From positions 97,050 to 161,049 of the forward strand of contig JBEKHR010000007.1 of assembly GCA_050012175.1 (NCBI GenBank): 64,000 nt of DNA, in the 5' to 3' direction. Every line of letters starts with the position of its first letter. Position 1 is the first letter of the stretch. The notes under the pieces are model-generated. The model was not told the DNA's origin. It made no database searches and saw nothing but the letters and a program-made list of their open reading frames with translations. Of this stretch, positions 24,470 through 33,796 are shown one piece after another. The position numbers were made by a program, and so were the translations under genes. This stretch comes from CAVROP01 sp050012175. GTDB lineage: Bacteria; Acidobacteriota; Terriglobia; UBA7540.

Positions 24470-25231
24470 ATGCAACAGCAGAAACGCAGTCTTGCGCTTC
24501 TCGTCGGTTTATTGGGAGTTGTTCTTCTGGCGGGCGCGTGCCACAAGAAGCAGGTGGCCGCACCACCTCCGCCACCACCGCCCCCACCGCCGGCGCCAAC
24601 CGTTAACCTGACGGCCGAGCCTGGCACGGTTGAAAAAGGCCAGTCCGTCACGCTCAGTTGGACTTCTCAAAACGCCACTGACCTGAACCTCGATCCTGGC
24701 GTGGGAAAAGTTCAAGCGCAGGGGTCAACCACAGTTACCCCACAGGACTCCACTACCTACACATTGACAGGCACCGGTCCAGGTGGCACCCAAACCGCAA
24801 CCGCGAGGGTTACCGTGACGGTTCCACCGCCACCACCACCGCCACCGCCACCACCGGAAGTTAAGGTCAGCGAGGAGGACCTTTTCACACAAAATGTGAA
24901 GGATGCCTACTTCGATTACGACAAGTCCGACGTCCGTCCTGACGCGCAGCAGGCCTTGACATCCGATGCTGACTTCTTGAAGCCGCACACGGGTATCAAG
25001 TTCACCATCGAAGGACAATGCGACGAACGTGGGAGCGAAGAGTACAACCTCGGTCTGGGTGACCGACGCGCCACCGCCGCCAAGGATTTCCTGGTAAATC
25101 TGGGAGTCAGCACCGACCGCATCAACACGATCTCTTACGGTAAGGATCGGCCGGTTTGCACTGACCACGACGAGGATTGCTGGCAGAAGAATCGTCGGGC
25201 TCACTTCCACTTCGGTACTGAGACAAAGTAA
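24470..25231 (+). CDS. pal: Pal-like lipoprotein with Ig-like insert
   Basis: A 253-residue lipoprotein from the ATG at 24470 with an AAGGAGGA site 6 bases upstream. The signal peptide ends at C24 (LAGAC), a slightly unusual lipobox. Residues 32-41 are ten prolines, 44-117 an Ig-like beta domain (AEPGTVEKGQSVTLSW, STTYTLTGTGPGG), and 119-129 a second proline run. The OmpA/Pal peptidoglycan-binding domain follows (~140-250: YFDYDKSDVRPDAQQ, IEGQCDERGSEEYNLGLGDR). Pal tethers the outer membrane to peptidoglycan and binds TolB. The Ig-like domain between two polyproline rods is not part of the classic Pal. Confidence 0.93.
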   Translation: MQQQKRSLALLVGLLGVVLLAGACHKKQVAAPPPPPPPPPPAPTVNLTAEPGTVEKGQSVTLSWTSQNATDLNLDPGVGKVQAQGSTTVTPQDSTTYTLTGTGPGGTQTATARVTVTVPPPPPPPPPPPEVKVSEEDLFTQNVKDAYFDYDKSDVRPDAQQALTSDADFLKPHTGIKFTIEGQCDERGSEEYNLGLGDRRATAAKDFLVNLGVSTDRINTISYGKDRPVCTDHDEDCWQKNRRAHFHFGTETK

Positions 25232-25239
25232 GACGACCC

Positions 25240-25273
25240 GGCCGGGAACCCTTGGGACTCCCGGCCTATTTCT
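25240..25273 (+). terminator. Probable terminator after pal
   Basis: Eight-base perfect arms GGCCGGGA (25240-25247) and TCCCGGCC (25259-25266) with an 11-base loop, followed by the weak T-rich stretch TATTTCT. It lies 9 bases after the pal stop codon. Confidence 0.55.
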
Positions 25274-25468
25274 CCTCGCACGTTCCCATGTCTCACTGAC
25301 TCGGGTAGCCGGCGCAGGAAAAGGGGGAACTGTGCCTACATCCACCAGACCCGACACAAGGCATCGCTGGCCTTTTCCGCCTTTGCGCCCATTCCTGCCA
25401 GTTGACCCAGACGCCGGCGAGAGAGTACACTGGCGTGAGTTTAATTTAAACAGCGAGGGTGACGCCCT

Positions 25469-26347
25469 TTGAAAAAGCATGCCCTACTGACTCTGCTCAT
25501 CATCAGCCTTCTGGTTGCCGGGGTGCGGCCCGGCTATGCCATCAGCAAAGAGATGTACCAGATGATGCAGGAACTGGACGCCCTGCAACAGGCTGTCCAA
25601 ACCCTGCAAAAGACCCTCGACACCCAGACCGCGGTGTTGAAGACCCTGATCGAACAGGCCAACGACAACGTCAACAAAATGAAGGTCAACATGGACGATC
25701 TGCACGACTCCATGCAAAAAAATCTGGCCACTTCCAACGCCCACCTCGATTCCATGACAACTCAAATCCAGGCCCTCAGCGAAAGCCTCGATGAAGCCAA
25801 GTCGCGTATCGGCAAGCTCGGCGAGCAATTAACGCAGACTCAGAACATCATCCAGACTTTGAGCGCCCCCAGCCAACCTCAGGGTGTACCGCCAGGCGCT
25901 GCTGCTCCCGGGCCAGGCGGGGAATTGAAACCCCAGGCAAATGTTCCCGATCCGGATAGCCTATACAACTCAGGCTTGAGTTTCTACAACGGTGGGCAGT
26001 ACGACCTCGCTATTCAGGCGTTTCAGGATTATCTCCGCTCCTACGGTGGGACTGACAGGGCTTCGAACGCCCAGTTCTATATCGCAGACAGTTATTACAT
26101 CCAGAAGAATTACAAGAACGCGATCACGGAATACGACAAGTGCATCGAAAGGTATCCCCAGGGCAACAAAGCCGCGGCAGCACAGCTAAAGAAGGGATTT
26201 GCACTGATCGAGCTCGGCGAAAAGACTGCCGGGCTGCGGGAATTGCGTTCCTTGATTGAGCAGTATCCTAACTCCCGCGAGGCCGATTTGGCCCGCCAAA
26301 GACTTAAGAAGCTGGGCTATACCGTGGCGCGGCGACGCTCCGACTGA
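25469..26347 (+). CDS. cpoB: Cell division coordinator CpoB (YbgF-like)
   Basis: A 292-residue periplasmic protein. The start is TTG at 25469, with GAGGGTG about 8 bases upstream. A signal peptide covers residues 1-24 (ending GYAIS). Residues ~30-125 form a coiled coil rich in Gln/Leu/Asp. After a Pro/Gly linker come TPR units (~160-285): LYNSGLSFYNGGQYDLAIQA, then AQFYIADSYYIQKNYKNAI and the final KKGFALIELGEKTAGL. This is the usual last gene of the tol-pal cluster; it links Tol to peptidoglycan synthesis. Confidence 0.9.
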   Translation: MKKHALLTLLIISLLVAGVRPGYAISKEMYQMMQELDALQQAVQTLQKTLDTQTAVLKTLIEQANDNVNKMKVNMDDLHDSMQKNLATSNAHLDSMTTQIQALSESLDEAKSRIGKLGEQLTQTQNIIQTLSAPSQPQGVPPGAAAPGPGGELKPQANVPDPDSLYNSGLSFYNGGQYDLAIQAFQDYLRSYGGTDRASNAQFYIADSYYIQKNYKNAITEYDKCIERYPQGNKAAAAQLKKGFALIELGEKTAGLRELRSLIEQYPNSREADLARQRLKKLGYTVARRRSD

Positions 26348-26434
26348 CTCCCAGCCTGCGCATTCTCTGTGCTGCCTGGCCAAGACAACCCGTGTGCGTA
26401 CAGCTTAAACACGGGCCGCTAGAGGGAGGTTCCT

Positions 26435-26896
26435 ATGTCTGGCTCCGTTAATAAAGTGATCCTGATTGGCCGCCTCGGGAAGGACCCGGAAGTAAAATAC
26501 ACACCCAGTGGCGCACCCGTAGCCAAATTCAGTCTGGCCACGGATGAAGTTTTCAAAGACCGTAGCGGCGAGCAGCAGAAGCGCACCGAATGGCACAACA
26601 TCGTTGCCTGGAACAAGCTAGCCGAGATCTGCGGGGAATACCTTACCAAAGGCAAGCTGGTCTACATCGAGGGGAGCATCCGAAGCCGGCAATGGGAAGA
26701 CCAGGCGGGAAACAAGCGCACCGCCTATGACATCGTGGCGGGTAGGATGCAGATGTTGGGCTCAAAGGCAGATAGCGATCGTGCCGCGGCAGCCGCAGCA
26801 GCGGTGCCATCGGCGGAGCGCGCCCCCGTGGAAAAGCCACCAGCCTCAGAGCCACCCGCCGAACCCGAAATTACGGACGAAGACGTTCCGTTTTGA
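26435..26896 (+). CDS. ssb: Single-stranded DNA-binding protein
   Basis: A 153-residue SSB. The OB-fold spans residues ~3-108, with VNKVILIGRLGKDPEVKY at the start and RTEWHNIVAWNKLAEICG in the middle. A flexible Ala/Pro tail (~115-140) ends with the acidic tip EPEITDEDVPF, the docking site for repair and replication proteins. AGGGAGG sits 8 bases before the ATG. Confidence 0.96.
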   Translation: MSGSVNKVILIGRLGKDPEVKYTPSGAPVAKFSLATDEVFKDRSGEQQKRTEWHNIVAWNKLAEICGEYLTKGKLVYIEGSIRSRQWEDQAGNKRTAYDIVAGRMQMLGSKADSDRAAAAAAAVPSAERAPVEKPPASEPPAEPEITDEDVPF

Positions 26897-27139
26897 TCAA
26901 GAGACGTCCGTTGTCCCGCCACGGCAGGTCCGTGGCCAGTAGCCGGCGTCAGTCAAGATTGGCTGGGAGCAATCAATGAGGGGCGAGCCAACGCCGAGCG
27001 GTGACGCATCTTCGCTCAAGATAGGGAGTTCCCTGCGGCTCGATATTATATTCCAAGCGGGTGTCGCTCTTCCTTGCCCTCCCCTGTGATTCCGGTAGCC
27101 TAACAATAGCTCTCGCCCTTTCGCAAACGCGACTTCACT

Positions 27140-27508
27140 TCAGCGCGCGAGCCGCTGTCTCCTCTCATCCCAGCGGCGAACGAGCTCATCGAATTCTTGG
27201 GTTTGCTGTGGCGAAAGGATTTGTCGAATTCTGTTGCGCGTCTCCTCCCGGAGCGCATTTGACTGGGAATCCGCTTGTTGTTGGACGGCGCTAAATTTCT
27301 TGGTCGAGCCCTCTAAAATCTGATCCAGTTGAAAGACTTGGGTGTCGGAGAGGTTGAGCTGGGCCTTGAGGCGGCTGACAAAACTTTGTCTATTGAAGGG
27401 CCGGCGCCAGTGACCCGTGCTCCAGGCATAGTAATAGACGCAGGTCCCGCCCACGACTACACCTAGTAGGAATGTCAACGCGAAATACAGGTAGGCTCTT
27501 CGGCTCAT
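27140..27508 (-). CDS. Spy/CpxP-like periplasmic protein
   Basis: A 122-residue protein with an N-terminal membrane anchor or signal (residues ~6-28, YFALTFLLGVVVGGTCVYY). The rest is helical: LKAQLNLSDTQVFQLDQIL, then RNRIRQILSPQQTQEFDEL and an Arg-rich end. This helical-hook pattern, with the 'LNLSxxQ' and 'ILSPxQ' motifs, is that of Spy/CpxP/CnrX-type periplasmic sensors and chaperones. It is the third gene of the sigma/anti-sigma operon, so it may sense the stress signal in the periplasm. Function is inferred. Confidence 0.75.
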   Translation of the reverse strand: MSRRAYLYFALTFLLGVVVGGTCVYYYAWSTGHWRRPFNRQSFVSRLKAQLNLSDTQVFQLDQILEGSTKKFSAVQQQADSQSNALREETRNRIRQILSPQQTQEFDELVRRWDERRQRLAR

Positions 27509-27526
27509 TGATCTCCTTAGCCAACT

Positions 27527-27985
27527 TTAGTCGGGCAGCCTTCCCGGAATCCAATCGTGTGAATCACCGATTTCGCCGCCGATTACGTCGGGCTGAGACG
27601 ATTGACTATTGCTCTGCAAGCCGAGAAAATCGGCGCCGCCAACTCCCCGGACCGGCCCCGAGGTCGGCAGCACCAAACTAAGAAGCAAGGCCAGAGTCAG
27701 GGCAAACGTGGCGTAAACGAACCGCCGGCCTACGGTCTCGAAAAATTCCCGCCGCGCTCCCTTCTCTTCCCATTCTTGCAGTCGCCGAATCAGTCGGGAG
27801 GCAAACCCGAAGGAGGCTTCCGGCGCCGCCTCTTCCGCTAAGGCGCAAAAGCCGGCATGCACCAGACGTGCGTCACGCAAAAACCCCACGCAACCCGCGC
27901 ACTTGCTTAGGTGCTCCCGCGCCTCCGCAGACAACTCGCCGCCCCTCAGGTCACTGACAAGTTCCCGAATCGCTTTGCAATCCAT
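27527..27985 (-). CDS. Anti-sigma factor, zf-HC2 type
   Basis: A 152-residue membrane protein. The N-terminal zinc-binding anti-sigma domain has C3, then HLSKCAGC (H26, C30, C33). A transmembrane helix lies at ~residues 90-108 (FVYATFALTLALLLSLVLP). It starts 3 bases after the sigma-factor stop codon, so the two are almost certainly co-translated. It would hold the ECF sigma factor at the membrane. The short periplasmic tail is the side on which a signal or protease would act. Confidence 0.88.
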   Translation of the reverse strand: MDCKAIRELVSDLRGGELSAEAREHLSKCAGCVGFLRDARLVHAGFCALAEEAAPEASFGFASRLIRRLQEWEEKGARREFFETVGRRFVYATFALTLALLLSLVLPTSGPVRGVGGADFLGLQSNSQSSQPDVIGGEIGDSHDWIPGRLPD

Positions 27986-27988
27986 GGC

Positions 27989-28588
27989 CTATTTTCCCTC
28001 CTGCCGCCATCGCTCCAGGTCTTCAAGCATCCTCTTCCTGGCACGGTGGAGGCGCACCTTAACCGTGCTTGACTTCAGATTCAAGAGGTCTGCAATTTCC
28101 TCCACGGAGAAGTCCTCCAACTCCTTTAGGGTTAGAATGACGCGGTCATCCGCTGGCGCACGAGCGAGTAGCCTGCCGACGAAATCCCTCAGGGCTACCT
28201 TCTCTCCGTGATCTAAACCTTGCGGCTGAGGGCTTTCCACCTTGCGTTCCAGTTCTCGCGCGCTTTCTTCAGTCATATCCGAGTAGTAGCTGATGCGAGA
28301 GGCGCGAACCTTGCGCAAATAGTCATAGCAATGGTTCACCGCAATTCGGGACAACCACGTGGCAAAGGAAGACTGAAAGTTATAACTTCGAATGGCGCGA
28401 AAAGCCTTGAAAAATATCTCTTGGGCGAGGTCTTCGACTTCGTCACGGCGGCGGACCAGATGAAACACGATTGAAAAGATACGCTGCTGGTGCCTTTCCA
28501 CGAGGGGACCGAATGCTCCACTTTCCCCTTGTTGAGCACGTCGAATGCACTCGATTTCGTGGGTGGCCTCAGACTCCGAACTTGCCAT
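27989..28588 (-). CDS. ECF RNA polymerase sigma factor
   Basis: A 199-residue sigma-70 family protein of the RpoE type. Region 2 (~residues 25-95) contains RRRDEVEDLAQEIFFKAFRA and WLSRIAVNHCYDYLRK. Region 4 (~135-195) contains SVEEIADLLNLKSSTVKVRLHRARKRM, the helix-turn-helix for the -35 element. The linker is longer than usual (~35 residues). It heads an operon with an anti-sigma factor and a Spy-like protein, pointing to an envelope-stress regulon. Confidence 0.94.
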   Translation of the reverse strand: MASSESEATHEIECIRRAQQGESGAFGPLVERHQQRIFSIVFHLVRRRDEVEDLAQEIFFKAFRAIRSYNFQSSFATWLSRIAVNHCYDYLRKVRASRISYYSDMTEESARELERKVESPQPQGLDHGEKVALRDFVGRLLARAPADDRVILTLKELEDFSVEEIADLLNLKSSTVKVRLHRARKRMLEDLERWRQEGK

Positions 28589-28727
28589 TCAACTTCCATG
28601 TCTGGACCTCCCTCAATAGCAGGGACGAGGGAGGTTGCCAATTGGTTACAGATAGCGGCCCAAGCCAATCTGCACTCTGCCAATATAAACTATTGACGGA
28701 GTTAATACTTTATGGAAAAATCAGACG

Positions 28728-29102
28728 ATGGTCATAGGAACACGTCTCAAAAAGTTAAGAGAAGATCGAACACTATCCCAGGGCGACATCGAAAAGCGTA
28801 CCGGACTCTTGCGTTGCTATATCTCCAGAGTGGAGAACGGCCACACGGTGCCGTCTCTCGAAACCTTGGAGCGGCTTGCGGCAGCACTGGAAATCCCCCT
28901 TTATCAGCTCTTCTTCGAAGGGGACGGAGAACCGGTCCTGCCAAACCTGAGCAAGCGGCGAACCACGGAAGAATTGGTTCTCGATGCCGAGCAGGAAAAG
29001 GAAGTACGCTTTTTCGAGAAGGTAAAACGGCTTCTCTCGAAAATTGATGAGAAGGACCGGCAACTCCTGCTCTATATGGCTCAGAAACTGGCAAGTCGGT
29101 AG
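28728..29102 (+). CDS. XRE-family transcriptional regulator
   Basis: A 124-residue protein. Residues 3-60 form a helix-turn-helix (IGTRLKKLREDRTLSQGDIE, GLLRCYISRVENGHTVPSLETLERLAAAL). The C-terminal half is helical and charged, ending with KIDEKDRQLLLYMAQKLASR, as in several acidobacterial XRE proteins of this length. It is divergent from the sigma-factor operon upstream. The ATG at 28728 has no clear Shine-Dalgarno. Targets are unknown. Confidence 0.88.
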   Translation: MVIGTRLKKLREDRTLSQGDIEKRTGLLRCYISRVENGHTVPSLETLERLAAALEIPLYQLFFEGDGEPVLPNLSKRRTTEELVLDAEQEKEVRFFEKVKRLLSKIDEKDRQLLLYMAQKLASR

Positions 29103-29167
29103 CCATCGCCCTTTAGCGTTTAAAGGTATAGTGTCTTTGGCTTCCATTATGGCGGCCAGGGGGTAGT

Positions 29168-30706
29168 CTATTCCCACTCGATCGTTCCCGGCGGCTTTGA
29201 GGTAATGTCGAAGACGACGCGGTTTATTCCCTTCACTTCATTAACAATTCTGGTAGCCATCCTTTGCAGAAGCGCCGGGGGAAGCTTCGCCCAGTCGGCT
29301 GTCATCCCGTCTTCTGACTCGACAGCTCGAATGGCGATGGTAGAGGCATAAGTTCGCGCGTCACCCATTACACCGACGCTTGAAACAGGCAGTAGAACAG
29401 CGAAAGCCTGCCACAAGCGCGTGGCCAGGCCGGCTGCTTCCACCTCTTCCCTCACAATGGCGTCAGCATTCCGAACCATTTCCAATCGCTCTTCAGTAAC
29501 CTCACCCACGATCCGCACGGCCAACCCTGGGCCGGGGAATGGCTGCCGGTTCACCAGCCGTTCATCCAAGCCCAATTCCCGGCCCACGACACGGACTTCG
29601 TCCTTGAAAAGTCCCCGTAGCGGTTCGATGAGCCGGAACTTCAAGTCCTGAGGCAATCCTCCCACGTTGTGATGGCTTTTGATCGTAGCGGCAGGACCCT
29701 TGACCGAAACCGATTCGATCACGTCCGGGTAGAGCGTCCCCTGCACGAGGAACCTTATATCGCCAAGCCGGCGAGCTTCGACTTCAAAGACGCGGATGAA
29801 TTCCTCCCCGATGATTTTGCGCTTCTGCTCGGGGTCCGTAACCCCCCTGAGCCGGGTCAGGAAGCGGGATGAGGCATCCACCGTGCGGACATTCAAGTGG
29901 GCTTGCTCCCGAAGCATTGCCGCCACCTGTCCGAACTCCCCCTTCCGAAGCAGGCCATTGTCGACGAACAAGCAGCTCAGGCGGTCGCCGATGGCCTGTC
30001 CCACCAGCGTGGCGGCAACGGCAGAATCCACTCCCCCCGAAAGCGCGCACAGCGCCTGCCCGCCATTTACCTCCCTGCGGACCCGCTCCACGGTCTCCTC
30101 GATGAAAGACCTGGGGAACCAGTTGGGCTGAATTCCGGCGACATCCTGTACAAAGCGTTTCAGGATTTCCGCGCCGTGTTCCGTGTGGCGGACTTCCGGA
30201 TGGAACTCCACCGCGTAAATCCTCGCCGTCGGGTTCTCAATCACCGAAATGGCGTTCTCTGTCCTCCCGGTAATAGAGAACCCGGGCGGAACCTCCGCCA
30301 CATGGTCGCCGTGGCTGTTCCAAACGCGCAGCGGCGACTCGAGGCCTTTCAGGAGTTTCGTGGATGGGTGAATCTCGAGCTGGGCGAACCCGTATTCCCG
30401 GCGCCGGGCGGGTTCCACCCGTCCGCCGAGCTTCTGGGAAATCCACTGCAACCCATAGCAAACACCGAGCACAGGGATGTTCAACCTCAAGACCCGCTCG
30501 TCACAGACAGGAGCGGCAGGGTCGTAGACAGACGACGGGCCGCCGGAAAGCACCAAGGCCTGCGGGTTCATCCCGAGCAGCTCATCGAAAGGGATATGGC
30601 AGGGGACGATGAGCGCATAGACCTGCATCTCGCGGATGCGGCGAGCGATCAGTTGCGTATATTGAGAACCGAAATCGAGAACGACAACCGGACGGGGATG
30701 TTCCAT
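29168..30706 (-). CDS. guaA: GMP synthase (glutamine-hydrolysing)
   Basis: A 512-residue enzyme that aminates XMP to GMP. The class I amidotransferase domain (~1-195) has the nucleophile in LGVCYGLQ and the His/Glu pair in VEFHPEVRHTE. The ATP-pyrophosphatase domain (~200-385) carries the P-loop SGGVDSAVAATL. The C-terminal dimerisation domain ends with the standard DITSKPPGTIEWE. No purine riboswitch was seen upstream. Confidence 0.97.
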   Translation of the reverse strand: MEHPRPVVVLDFGSQYTQLIARRIREMQVYALIVPCHIPFDELLGMNPQALVLSGGPSSVYDPAAPVCDERVLRLNIPVLGVCYGLQWISQKLGGRVEPARRREYGFAQLEIHPSTKLLKGLESPLRVWNSHGDHVAEVPPGFSITGRTENAISVIENPTARIYAVEFHPEVRHTEHGAEILKRFVQDVAGIQPNWFPRSFIEETVERVRREVNGGQALCALSGGVDSAVAATLVGQAIGDRLSCLFVDNGLLRKGEFGQVAAMLREQAHLNVRTVDASSRFLTRLRGVTDPEQKRKIIGEEFIRVFEVEARRLGDIRFLVQGTLYPDVIESVSVKGPAATIKSHHNVGGLPQDLKFRLIEPLRGLFKDEVRVVGRELGLDERLVNRQPFPGPGLAVRIVGEVTEERLEMVRNADAIVREEVEAAGLATRLWQAFAVLLPVSSVGVMGDARTYASTIAIRAVESEDGMTADWAKLPPALLQRMATRIVNEVKGINRVVFDITSKPPGTIEWE

Positions 30707-31057
30707 TTGAATAGACGCTAATTAGCCGGACAATGTAGCGCCGACCCCGCAGGGGCGGGGTCGGCACGTGCCGGCTCACCGCAACAAAGAACGAAGAACA
30801 AGTCAAAAGGCAAACGGCAAATGGCAAAATTTAGAAAGCCTTGCCCTCTCCCCCTTGGGGGAGAGGGTGGCCCGCCGCAACAAAGAACGAAGAACAAATC
30901 AAAAGGCAAAACGCAAATGGCAAATGGCAAAATTTAGAAAGCCTTGCCCTCTCCCCCTTGGGGGAGAGGGTGGCCCGCCGCCGGCGTTCTCTTCAGCCGG
31001 GGCGGGCCGGGTGAGGGGGTCCGTCTTGACCGCTACGCCGAGCAGCCCCCGCTACGT
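30707..31057. repeat. Tandem duplication and palindromes, leuS-guaA gap
   Basis: A GC palindrome (ccgaccccgc/gcggggtcgg, ~30741-30765) is followed by two direct copies of a ~96-104-bp unit (30781-30876 and 30877-30980). Each copy holds acaaagaacgaagaaca, several ggcaaa..ggcaaatgg units, and the hairpin ccctctcccccttgggggag. The copies differ at a few bases and by one extra caaatgg unit. No gene is present. Confidence 0.75.
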
Positions 31058-33565
31058 CTATCTTGCCACAATATTGATCAGCTTTTGTGGCACTATCACG
31101 ACTTTGACAATTTCCTTGCCCGTCAGGTGCTGGACCACCTTTTCTTCCGCCTGCGCCCTGGCGAGAATTTCTTCCTCGCCGGCACTGACCGCGACGCGAA
31201 TTCGCGCCCGCAGTTTTCCGTTCACCTGCACGGGCATCTCCAGTTCATCCTCGGCAGCAAGTTCGCGGTCAAAGGGAGGCCAGGGAACGCGCAGCAGGGG
31301 CTGGGCGTGACCAAGCCCTTCCCAGAGCTCGTCGGCAATGTGCGGCGCAAAGAGCGAAAGCATCATGGCCAGAAGTTCCAGAACAGCCTTGTGCACTTCC
31401 GGGCGGACCTTGCCCGCCTCCACCGCTCCTTGCAGCTCAGCCAGCTCATTGACCAATTCCATGCACAGGGCAACGTCCGTGTTGAAATGCCAGCGGCCTT
31501 CCATGTCTTCCGTGACGTGCCGAAGAGTCTGGTGCGCCTTGCGCAGTACGCCCCGCTCCTGGGGCGTAAACTGACCCTGTAGGTCTCCGTCATTGGAAAG
31601 CGCCTGCACACGCCGGAGATTGTCCGCATGCTTTGAAACCAGCCGGTAGACCTTCGCCAAGAAGCGCGCGGCGCCTTCAATTCCGGCGTCGCTCCACTCC
31701 AGGTCTTTCTCCGGAGGGGCCGCGAAAAGCATATAGAGCCGCACCGTGTCCGCGCCGTACTTGGCGCACATTTCCGTGGGGTCCACGACGTTGCCCTTCG
31801 ACTTGGACATCTTTGCCCCGTCTTTGATTACCATGCCCTGGGTGAAGAGGCGCGCCACCGGCTCCGAGAACTCTACCAAGCCGATGTCCCGCATCACCTT
31901 GGTGAAAAAGCGCATGTAGATCAGGTGCAGGATGGCATGTTCGATTCCGCCGATGTACTGGTCCACCGGGAACCAGTATTTGACCACCTCTTTATCGACC
32001 GGGGCCGTGGAGACCTGGGGCGCGGTGTAACGGTAAAAGTACCAGGATGAGTCTACGAACGTATCCATCGTATCCGTCTCGCGGCGCGCGCCTCCCGAGC
32101 ACTTGGGACACGTGGTGTTGACAAACTCGGGAACCTCAGCGAGTGGCGAGCGGCCCTGGCCGGTTAATTTGACGTTCGACGGCAGCACCACCGGCAAGTC
32201 TTCCTCCGCCACAGGGACGACCCCGCACTGCTCGCAATAAATAATGGGAATGGGCGTGCCCCAATAGCGTTGGCGCGAGATCCCCCAGTCCTTCAGACGG
32301 TACTGGACGGTAAGTCTCCCAAAGCCCTTTTCCTCCGCGTCCTGGGTCATGCGCAGGATGGCCTGAGTCGAAGAGAAGTTGCTGTAATCGCCTGAATTCA
32401 CCAGTTTCCCGTACTCAACATAAGCCTCTCTGGGCGTGGATGCGAGCGCGTGCCCACTTGAATCTTGGGGAACGATGACCGTGCGAATGGGCAGCCCGAA
32501 CGTCGAGCAAAACTCGAAATCCCGCTGGTCGTGGGCTGGCACTGCCATGACCGCCCCCGTCCCGTACTCCATCAAGACGAAGTTGGCAATCCAGATGGGA
32601 ACTGTCTCCCCGCTGAACGGGTTCCGCGCTCCGAATCCAGTATCAACCCCAAGCTTTTCCAGATTCACTTCCACGCGCGCACGCACGGCGGAGGCTTTAA
32701 TCCGCTCCACCTCCTGCCGCAGTTTCTCCGGCGAGTTCGAGCCGGCGACGAGTTTCTCCACCAGGGGATGCTCAGGGGCCAGGAAAACTGCCGTGCAGCC
32801 GAAAATCGTGTCCACGCGCGTGGTAAAGACGGGCAGAGGCTCTCCCAGTTCAACCACACCGAAGTCCACTTCCGTCCCCAGCGACTTGCCAATCCAGTTC
32901 TGCTGCATGGCCAACACCCGTTCGGGCCAGCGCACAAGCTCTTTCATGTCTCCGAGGAGTTGCTCGGCGTACGCGGTTATTTTCCAGAACCACTGCTCGA
33001 GCTCGCGCTCGACCACGAGTGTGTCCTCATGCCGCCAGCAACAGCCGTTCACCACTTGCTCGTTCGCCAGCACCGTTTCGCACTGCGGACACCAGTTCAC
33101 CCGGCTCTTCTTGCGGTACGCCAAGCCTCGCTCATACATCTTGAGGAAGAACCACTGGTTCCATCGGTAGTACTCGGGCAGACAGGTGGCAATCTCACGC
33201 CGCCAGTCGTAACTTACGCCCAACCGTTTCAATTGGCCCCGCATCCGGTCGATATAGCTGAAGGTAAATTCCGAGGGATGGCGCTGCTGCTGGATGGCAG
33301 CGTTTTCGGCAGGCAGTCCGAAGGCGTCCCACCCGATGGGATGGAGCACGTTGTAGCCCTTCATCCACATATAACGGGCCAGCGCATCGCCAATGGAATA
33401 GTTGCGCACGTGCCCCATGTGGATGTCACCCGAGGGGTAAGGCAGCATCTCGAGCACGTAATACTTCTCTCGGTCGACGGCTGCCTCAGCCTCGAAGAGT
33501 CTTGCCTCTTCCCACCGCTTCTGCCATTTTGCTTCGATCTTTTGTGGATCGTAATTGGAGTCCAT
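31058..33565 (-). CDS. leuS: Leucyl-tRNA synthetase
   Basis: An 835-residue class I synthetase. The HIGH-type motif is PSGDIHMGHVRNYS (~residue 41) and the KMSKS loop is KMSKSKGNVVDP (~residue 590). The CP1 editing domain (~230-420) holds the threonine-rich segment and YGTGAVMAVPAHDQRDFEF. The C-terminal anticodon-binding and LeuRS-specific domains reach EKVVQHLTGKEIVKVVIVPQK at the end. Full length; no sign of damage. Confidence 0.97.
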   Translation of the reverse strand: MDSNYDPQKIEAKWQKRWEEARLFEAEAAVDREKYYVLEMLPYPSGDIHMGHVRNYSIGDALARYMWMKGYNVLHPIGWDAFGLPAENAAIQQQRHPSEFTFSYIDRMRGQLKRLGVSYDWRREIATCLPEYYRWNQWFFLKMYERGLAYRKKSRVNWCPQCETVLANEQVVNGCCWRHEDTLVVERELEQWFWKITAYAEQLLGDMKELVRWPERVLAMQQNWIGKSLGTEVDFGVVELGEPLPVFTTRVDTIFGCTAVFLAPEHPLVEKLVAGSNSPEKLRQEVERIKASAVRARVEVNLEKLGVDTGFGARNPFSGETVPIWIANFVLMEYGTGAVMAVPAHDQRDFEFCSTFGLPIRTVIVPQDSSGHALASTPREAYVEYGKLVNSGDYSNFSSTQAILRMTQDAEEKGFGRLTVQYRLKDWGISRQRYWGTPIPIIYCEQCGVVPVAEEDLPVVLPSNVKLTGQGRSPLAEVPEFVNTTCPKCSGGARRETDTMDTFVDSSWYFYRYTAPQVSTAPVDKEVVKYWFPVDQYIGGIEHAILHLIYMRFFTKVMRDIGLVEFSEPVARLFTQGMVIKDGAKMSKSKGNVVDPTEMCAKYGADTVRLYMLFAAPPEKDLEWSDAGIEGAARFLAKVYRLVSKHADNLRRVQALSNDGDLQGQFTPQERGVLRKAHQTLRHVTEDMEGRWHFNTDVALCMELVNELAELQGAVEAGKVRPEVHKAVLELLAMMLSLFAPHIADELWEGLGHAQPLLRVPWPPFDRELAAEDELEMPVQVNGKLRARIRVAVSAGEEEILARAQAEEKVVQHLTGKEIVKVVIVPQKLINIVAR

Positions 33566-33796
33566 AAGAACAGTCTAGAGTCTAGAGTCGAAAGTCGAAA
33601 ACGTAGCGCCACCCTTTAGGGCGGCACTCACCAGTGTCATTCCGATCCCGCCCTGCGGGAGAGGAATCTCGCTCTGAGTGTTTCTTCCGGCTAACTCAGC
33701 AAGTGTAGCGCAGACCTGCTTTCCCGCGCCTGCGGGATCTTCGGTTCTTGGGCGACAACCACCGAAAAGCCGCAGACCCTGAAAACCGGGTCTGCG

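Noticed and set aside
30600..30760. Purine riboswitch upstream of guaA
   Set aside because: No purine-aptamer core or suitable stems upstream of the start at 30706; the DNA there is a GC palindrome and a tandem repeat.
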